A stretch of 6,960 nt of DNA from Candidatus Thorarchaeota archaeon MP11T_1. Lineage in GTDB: Archaea > Asgardarchaeota > Thorarchaeia > Thorarchaeales > Thorarchaeaceae. A program made the translations under genes and the position numbers. Location: contig PJET01000215.1 in the NCBI GenBank assembly GCA_002825515.1, forward strand, positions 1-6,960. The letters run 5' to 3'. Each line of letters opens with the position of its first letter. Position 1 is the first letter of the stretch. Shown in pieces: positions 6,153-6,960 of this stretch. The notes under the pieces were generated by a model. The model did no database searches, had not been told where the DNA came from, and worked only from the letters and a program-made list of their open reading frames with translations.

Positions 6153-6659
6153 TTAGTTACCCATTTCCGAGTATCCACTTCCATCAATGAATATTTCATT
6201 AGTGCAATTTCTGCATTTCAACCAAACCCTGGTTTCTGCTGACTCGAAAGATATCAAAGCCTTGCAATACGGACATTCGAGTTGGTATTCTCGGAGGATT
6301 CGAGGAAAACGTGGGGCAGGATCTAGCTGATACAAATCCCAAAGAATTTCCATCAGCTCCCCTTGAGAGAACACCTCTATTATGAACTCTAAAACTTGTC
6401 CTAATTCATTTGAAGAAACATTTCGATTCTCTATGGCGTGCATAATTATATCTACGGTTTTTTTGGCAACTTTGAATTTCATTGTGAGATATGATATCCC
6501 CTCTTTTTCGAGAATGCACTCAATGATTAGACCATTAGGAAACTCATATGAACGATGTAGATGCCCATCAGAAGGATCATAGTACTCCTTCATCAGACAG
6601 CTATCAATCTTCATCTTTTTCCAAGAATATTGAAGAGCTTCATTTTCCCAATCCTCCAT
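6153..6659 (-). CDS. Zinc-ribbon protein of unknown function
   Basis: I do not recognise the full-length family. The 168-residue product has an N-terminal mixed alpha/beta domain (about 1-115), with a likely helical pair around 66-110. A C-terminal zinc ribbon follows: CPYC at 129-132 and CRNC at 149-152, sixteen residues between the pairs, with short strands (ALISFES, RVWLKC). The four Cys should bind one Zn2+. Such ribbons in archaea mediate nucleic-acid or protein contacts, but no specific role can be read here. It is soluble, with no membrane segment. The ATG at 6657-6659 is preceded by GGGAGG at a rather long spacing of 11-12 bases and by a TATA-like ATTATATC. The DinB-like gene upstream is 79 bases away, so it is probably transcribed alone. 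Confidence 0.78.
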   Translation of the reverse strand: MEDWENEALQYSWKKMKIDSCLMKEYYDPSDGHLHRSYEFPNGLIIECILEKEGISYLTMKFKVAKKTVDIIMHAIENRNVSSNELGQVLEFIIEVFSQGELMEILWDLYQLDPAPRFPRILREYQLECPYCKALISFESAETRVWLKCRNCTNEIFIDGSGYSEMGN

Positions 6660-6698
6660 TGTTACTATTGCCTCCCAATTGTTTAGACTGATTGAAAG

Positions 6699-6706
6699 GA
6701 TATAAT
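6699..6706 (-). promoter_or_regulatory. Probable TATA box for the zinc-ribbon gene
   Basis: ATTATATC on the minus strand begins 47 bases before the ATG, with an A/T-rich GAATTAAC just upstream as a BRE candidate. The predicted start site leaves a leader that includes the GGGAGG ribosome binding site. Confidence 0.4.
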
Positions 6707-6738
6707 GTTAATTCACGATATCGAGAAGAAACGACCTT

Positions 6739-6960
6739 TTATTGCCAATTAGTTCTTTCACATTCCCAATCTCGCAAAGCCCTACTTAGCTCACCAATAT
6801 GCCACATACTATGTCTCATTGTATAGAGAAACTTCGCCAATCGAGAAGGCTGCCATTCTGAAAAGCCATCAGTTTCAAACAAATCATTATCTGTAAATGA
6901 TCTTAGTTTCTTCGCAAGTCTTGATTCTATTTCATCTATGTATACCATCATGTCATCTTT
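6739..6960 (-). CDS. DinB/DfsB-like metalloprotein, C-terminal part (runs off the window)
   Basis: The last ~70 residues resemble the C-terminal helices of the DinB/DfsB four-helix-bundle family. Members bind a divalent metal through His residues, and several act as thiol transferases or hydrolases in detoxification. The key segment is MRHSMWHIGELSRALRDW: two His four residues apart (His47 and His51 counting from ATG 6951) followed by the typical H-x-GEL and Leu-Arg. The third His expected near the N-terminus is not seen. The frame stays open to the window edge beyond ATG 6951 (Lys-Asp-Asp), and 70 residues is less than half of the usual ~150-170, so I treat it as partial and not as a short protein starting at 6951. 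Ends with TAA at 6739-6741. Confidence 0.65.
   Translation of the reverse strand, partial: KDDMMVYIDEIESRLAKKLRSFTDNDLFETDGFSEWQPSRLAKFLYTMRHSMWHIGELSRALRDWECERTNWQ

Noticed and set aside
6716..6723. CGATATCG palindrome upstream of the zinc-ribbon gene
   Set aside because: Only 8 bases; expected by chance at this length in a window of this size.

Overview
The window looks archaeal, and an Asgard archaeon (Thorarchaeota-like) is my best guess; this rests on style and not on a database match. The DNA is AT-rich. Several genes are preceded by BRE/TATA-like boxes about 41-49 bases before the start codon and by short purine-rich ribosome binding sites. TTG and possibly CTG starts are used. The small proteins include a single-pass membrane protein with a Cys-Cys pair and a zinc-ribbon protein. 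No rRNA, tRNA, CRISPR array or insertion sequence is visible.

Left part (1-3247), all on the minus strand: an apparent monocistronic gene for a single-pass, acidic, surface-exposed protein (2657-3247) ends in a hairpin plus T-rich terminator. A two-gene operon follows, encoding an ABC-2 type exporter: an ATPase (1712-2485) and a large permease built as two fused half-permeases (57-1709). The permease has no good ATG at its real N-terminus. The best reading is a CTG start two bases after the ATPase stop, with a strong GGAGGG sequence inside the ATPase's last codons.

Middle part (3325-5315): two DNA glycosylase-family genes face each other with only four bases between their stop codons. One is an AlkD-like HEAT-repeat alkylpurine glycosylase (plus strand). 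The other is a YcaQ/AlkX-like winged-helix glycosylase (minus strand) carrying the QxD motif. Both families release alkylated bases; YcaQ relatives unhook interstrand crosslinks. Just upstream of the ycaQ-like gene, on the plus strand, lies what looks like the decayed middle of a condensation-domain-type acyltransferase gene, broken by an in-frame TAG.

Right part (5627-6960), minus strand: a small helical protein of unknown function, a zinc-ribbon protein of unknown function, and the C-terminal end of a DinB/DfsB-like four-helix metalloprotein that runs off the window. Each appears to have its own promoter. The two glycosylases, the DinB-like protein and the exporter could together form a loose defence set against alkylating or electrophilic compounds. 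That grouping is inference: separate promoters and mixed orientations mean it is a neighbourhood and not one operon.
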